A stretch of DNA of 6,953 bases from Candidatus Bathyarchaeota archaeon. Its GTDB lineage: Archaea; Thermoproteota; Bathyarchaeia; TCS64. This document shows, piece by piece, positions 4,985 to 6,953 of this stretch. The position numbers were made by a program, and so were the translations under genes. Below the pieces are notes generated by a model that was not told the origin of the DNA, made no database searches, and worked only from the letters and a program-made list of their open reading frames with translations. How positions within the stretch are numbered: position 1 is the first letter of the stretch; each line of letters starts with the position of its first letter. The stretch lies in contig JAOZIG010000021.1 of NCBI GenBank assembly GCA_026014515.1, positions 1 to 6,953 of the forward strand, given 5' to 3'.

Positions 4985-5716
4985 TTGCCAGCCATAAAAC
5001 TCAACGGACACAAGTACGAAGCAGAACTAATCCTATTCGACGTAGACGGAACCCTAGTAGACGACACCCACAGATACAGCAGCCTAGGAAAAGCCCGATA
5101 CAATTCCTTCCAAAAACACGCATCAACCAAAGCCGCAGAGGAATGGGCGAGACTAGCGGGGGTAAACCCCAAAGACTGGAGCATTGACCCCCTTGGACCC
5201 ATCAGCAAAGCACCAAGAAGAGACGACTTAGCGATAGCAGCTGGTGCACTATACTTGGATGGATATCACTGGTATGACGCGCGGGCGTTGGCTGAGAAAA
5301 TCTATGAGAGCGCGGATGAGGAGCAGAAAAAGAGCTTCAAGCCACAACTCTATGATGGGACATTTGAGAAACTCGTTGAACTCAAGAAAGCAGGCTTCAA
5401 GCTTGGTATCGCTACTAATGGTGTAACCAAGATAACAGAGGAGATGCTCGCAGGTCTGGGATTAGGTGATGTTTTCAGTATGGTTGTTGGCGCTGACTTA
5501 GTTGATCGTAGTAAACCTGCTCCTGATATGATTCTTCTCGCGTGTGAAAAGATGGGGTCATCACCTAAAGACACCATGTATGTGGGTGATCAGTATACCG
5601 ACATGGCGGCAGCCAATGATGCAGGTGCCTTGAGCGTTGGTGTAAGAAACCTTGACCTAGCTGAGAAAGGCGCAAAAGAGACCATTAGCCTCGTCAAGGA
5701 TATTGTTGTTGGATAG
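4985..5716 (+). CDS. HAD-superfamily phosphatase (phosphoglycolate phosphatase-like)
   Basis: Encodes a 243-residue HAD hydrolase expected to remove phosphate from a small metabolite through an aspartyl-phosphate intermediate, with Mg2+. Motif I is FDVDGTL (18-24), with nucleophile D19 and acid/base D21. Motif II is GIATNG (141-146) with T144. Motif III is SKPAPD (176-181) with K177. Motif IV is GDQYTD (201-206) with D202 and D206. The cap domain lies between motifs I and II (about 27-120), so this is a C1-cap, subfamily I member of phosphoglycolate or beta-phosphoglucomutase type; the substrate cannot be read from the sequence. The TTG start is the only plausible one, because an in-frame TGA lies 6 nt upstream and the next ATG is beyond the motifs. 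Codon use changes sharply about a third of the way in. The nnr gene follows after 54 nt. Confidence 0.9.
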   Translation: MPAIKLNGHKYEAELILFDVDGTLVDDTHRYSSLGKARYNSFQKHASTKAAEEWARLAGVNPKDWSIDPLGPISKAPRRDDLAIAAGALYLDGYHWYDARALAEKIYESADEEQKKSFKPQLYDGTFEKLVELKKAGFKLGIATNGVTKITEEMLAGLGLGDVFSMVVGADLVDRSKPAPDMILLACEKMGSSPKDTMYVGDQYTDMAAANDAGALSVGVRNLDLAEKGAKETISLVKDIVVG

Positions 5717-5721
5717 AGAAT

Positions 5722-5730
5722 CTATTTAAC
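5722..5730 (+). promoter_or_regulatory. Candidate promoter of nnr
   Basis: CTATTTAAC, preceded by purine-rich AGAGAAT, lies in the 54-nt gap after the HAD stop. It is centred about 45 nt before the nnr start. A start site about 25 nt downstream would leave a roughly 20-nt leader carrying the GAGGT site. The gene may also be read through from HAD. Confidence 0.4.
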
Positions 5731-5758
5731 ACCAATCACACTTCAATATCAACAAGAC

Positions 5759-5763
5759 GAGGT
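5759..5763 (+). promoter_or_regulatory. Shine-Dalgarno site of nnr
   Basis: GAGGT is placed 7 nt before TTG at 5771. It supports the TTG over GTG at 5798 and ATG at 5807, which lack such a site at a suitable distance. Confidence 0.6.
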
Positions 5764-5770
5764 TACAGGT

Positions 5771-6953
5771 TTGCCTATACTAGACGAATATATTACCGTG
5801 AAGGAGATGGTGGCAATCGAGATGAACTCAGAATATCTCGGTGTATCAACCCAGCTAATGATGGAGAACGCTGGACGAGCCATCGCCAACGAGATAGCCA
5901 AACGATTCCCTAAAACAAGCAAAATAGTCTCAGTATCCGGGCTAACAGGAAACGGTGGTGACGCTTTCACAGCTGCACGACACCTCGCAGCCATGGGGTA
6001 TCCAGTTGAGTCACTTGTACTTGGTGACCCCAAGAATATCACCCTAGAAAACAGCAGGGTAAACCATAACGCTGTATCCCATATGCGGGACAGCATCAAA
6101 ATCACACCCATCAAGGACAGCAGCCTCATCCCAGACATCAAAGCAGAGGTAATCATAGACGGACTCATAGGCACAAGCCTCCACGGACCACTACGACCAC
6201 CATTCCTCCAGATGGTACAAGCCATCAACAAAGCAGACGCATACAGGGTATCAGTAGACATACCCACAGGGATGGAGGCAGATACAGGTATGATACATGG
6301 AGACGCTGTGAAAGCCGACCTTACATTAACCTTCCATAAACCCAAGATGGGGTACAAGCATAATCCATCCGCCACAAAGGAACTGATCCCTACAAGTATC
6401 GGCATCCCGCCAGAGGCTGAGCACTATATTGGACCCGGAGATGTATGGATGCTCCACCAGTACAGACAATCAGACAGTCACAAGGGAATGTGGGGAACCC
6501 TACTCATGATTGGGGGAAGCGAAACCTACTCAGGAGCCCCTACACTAACATCACTCGCAGCCTACAGGATGGGACTCGACCTAGTTTATACAGCGGTACC
6601 GGAGACCGCCGCTACAGCTGTAGCCTCAGCAAGTCCAAGTATGATCACCATCAAGCTCAAAGGTGAGAGACTCACACCTGAGAACATAACTCAGCTCGAT
6701 AAGACGCTGGGCAAGGTGTCCGCGGTAGCTATCGGACCCGGTTTAGGAGTTGCACCCGAGACCGTTGAAGCAGTTGGAAAACTGGTTACGATGGTGGAGA
6801 AAAGAAAACTACCATTAGTGCTGGATGCTGATGGTTTGAAAGCATATGCAGAGAACCCTGTAGAGCTCAAGACACCAACCGTCTTCACACCTCATAGCAG
6901 AGAGTTCAAACTACTAACCGGTAAAGAAGCAGAGGGAACCCACCTAGAAAAAG
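5771..6953 (+). CDS. nnr: Bifunctional NAD(P)H-hydrate repair enzyme Nnr, 3' truncated
   Basis: The frame stays open to the window edge, giving the first 394 residues. Nnr repairs damaged nicotinamide cofactors: the N-terminal NnrE domain epimerises NAD(P)HX and the C-terminal NnrD domain dehydrates the S form using ADP (or ATP). The NnrE part, about 8-215, shows MENAGRAIANEIA (31-43), a glycine-rich GLTGNGGDAFTAARHL (57-72), DGLIGTSLHGPLRPP (130-144) with likely catalytic D130, and SVDIPTGMEADTG (161-173). The NnrD part, from about 235, shows HKGMWGTLLMIGGS (237-250), YSGAP (253-257), IGPGLG (321-326), VLDADG (350-355) and TPHSREFKLLTG (373-384). The catalytic NxxGxGD-type motif would lie beyond the window. 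NnrE position T59-G60 departs from the usual GNNGGD loop. The TTG start has a good Shine-Dalgarno site; downstream GTG and ATG are alternatives. Confidence 0.93.
   Translation, partial: MPILDEYITVKEMVAIEMNSEYLGVSTQLMMENAGRAIANEIAKRFPKTSKIVSVSGLTGNGGDAFTAARHLAAMGYPVESLVLGDPKNITLENSRVNHNAVSHMRDSIKITPIKDSSLIPDIKAEVIIDGLIGTSLHGPLRPPFLQMVQAINKADAYRVSVDIPTGMEADTGMIHGDAVKADLTLTFHKPKMGYKHNPSATKELIPTSIGIPPEAEHYIGPGDVWMLHQYRQSDSHKGMWGTLLMIGGSETYSGAPTLTSLAAYRMGLDLVYTAVPETAATAVASASPSMITIKLKGERLTPENITQLDKTLGKVSAVAIGPGLGVAPETVEAVGKLVTMVEKRKLPLVLDADGLKAYAENPVELKTPTVFTPHSREFKLLTGKEAEGTHLEK

Noticed and set aside
4903..5208. Long N-terminal extension of the RAM-domain frame
   Set aside because: It is antisense to the HAD gene, has no family-like sequence, and the TTG at 4902 has a Shine-Dalgarno site and gives the normal family terminus.
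5717..5770. Terminator between the HAD gene and nnr
   Set aside because: No hairpin or T-run was found. The AT-rich element is better explained as a promoter for nnr.
5749..6405. 218-codon open frame on the minus strand
   Set aside because: It lies wholly opposite nnr, whose frame has clear NnrE motifs. The composition is what antisense of A/C-ending codons produces.

Overview
The window is archaeal chromosomal DNA. The strongest evidence is an intact tiaS, which encodes the tRNA-Ile2 agmatidine synthetase found only in Archaea. A stand-alone Lrp/AsnC RAM-domain protein, AT-rich BRE/TATA-like elements about 25-27 nt upstream of start codons (apparently leaderless genes), and purine-rich Shine-Dalgarno sites ahead of TTG starts fit this. 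I cannot fix the lineage from the sequence alone. No transposase, integrase, CRISPR array, tRNA or rRNA was seen, so it reads as a core-genome segment with a few poorly characterised families.

Layout, left to right: positions 1-70 hold nothing I can support. truD (tRNA pseudouridine synthase) runs leftward at 71-1126. A 120-bp divergent intergenic region (1127-1246) follows, holding a perfect 19-nt inverted repeat, a pair of direct repeats and two TTCGAA boxes. Two tandem DUF4438-family paralogues then run rightward (1247-2125 and 2127-2990) as a tight operon. They end 2 nt from the stop codon of a leftward DUF5661-like small gene (2993-3262), and a perfect small inverted repeat spans both stops. 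Next on the minus strand come tiaS (3323-4615) and, upstream of it, a 75-residue stand-alone RAM-domain protein (4675-4902). A short divergent region (4903-4984) with a symmetric TTTAAA box separates this from two rightward genes: a HAD-family phosphatase (4985-5716) and a bifunctional NAD(P)H-hydrate repair enzyme Nnr (5771 to the window end, truncated there).

Two functional themes appear. TruD and TiaS are both tRNA-modifying enzymes acting on different sites. The HAD phosphatase next to Nnr resembles a metabolite clean-up pair, though the HAD substrate is unknown. The DUF4438 pair, with its own probable operator, is the least understood unit and the best candidate for new biology. Two oddities run through the window. 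Four consecutive genes in the right half appear to start with TTG (one could be GTG), while the left-half genes start with ATG. Synonymous codon choice also changes abruptly inside individual genes, between A/C-ending and T/G-ending blocks.
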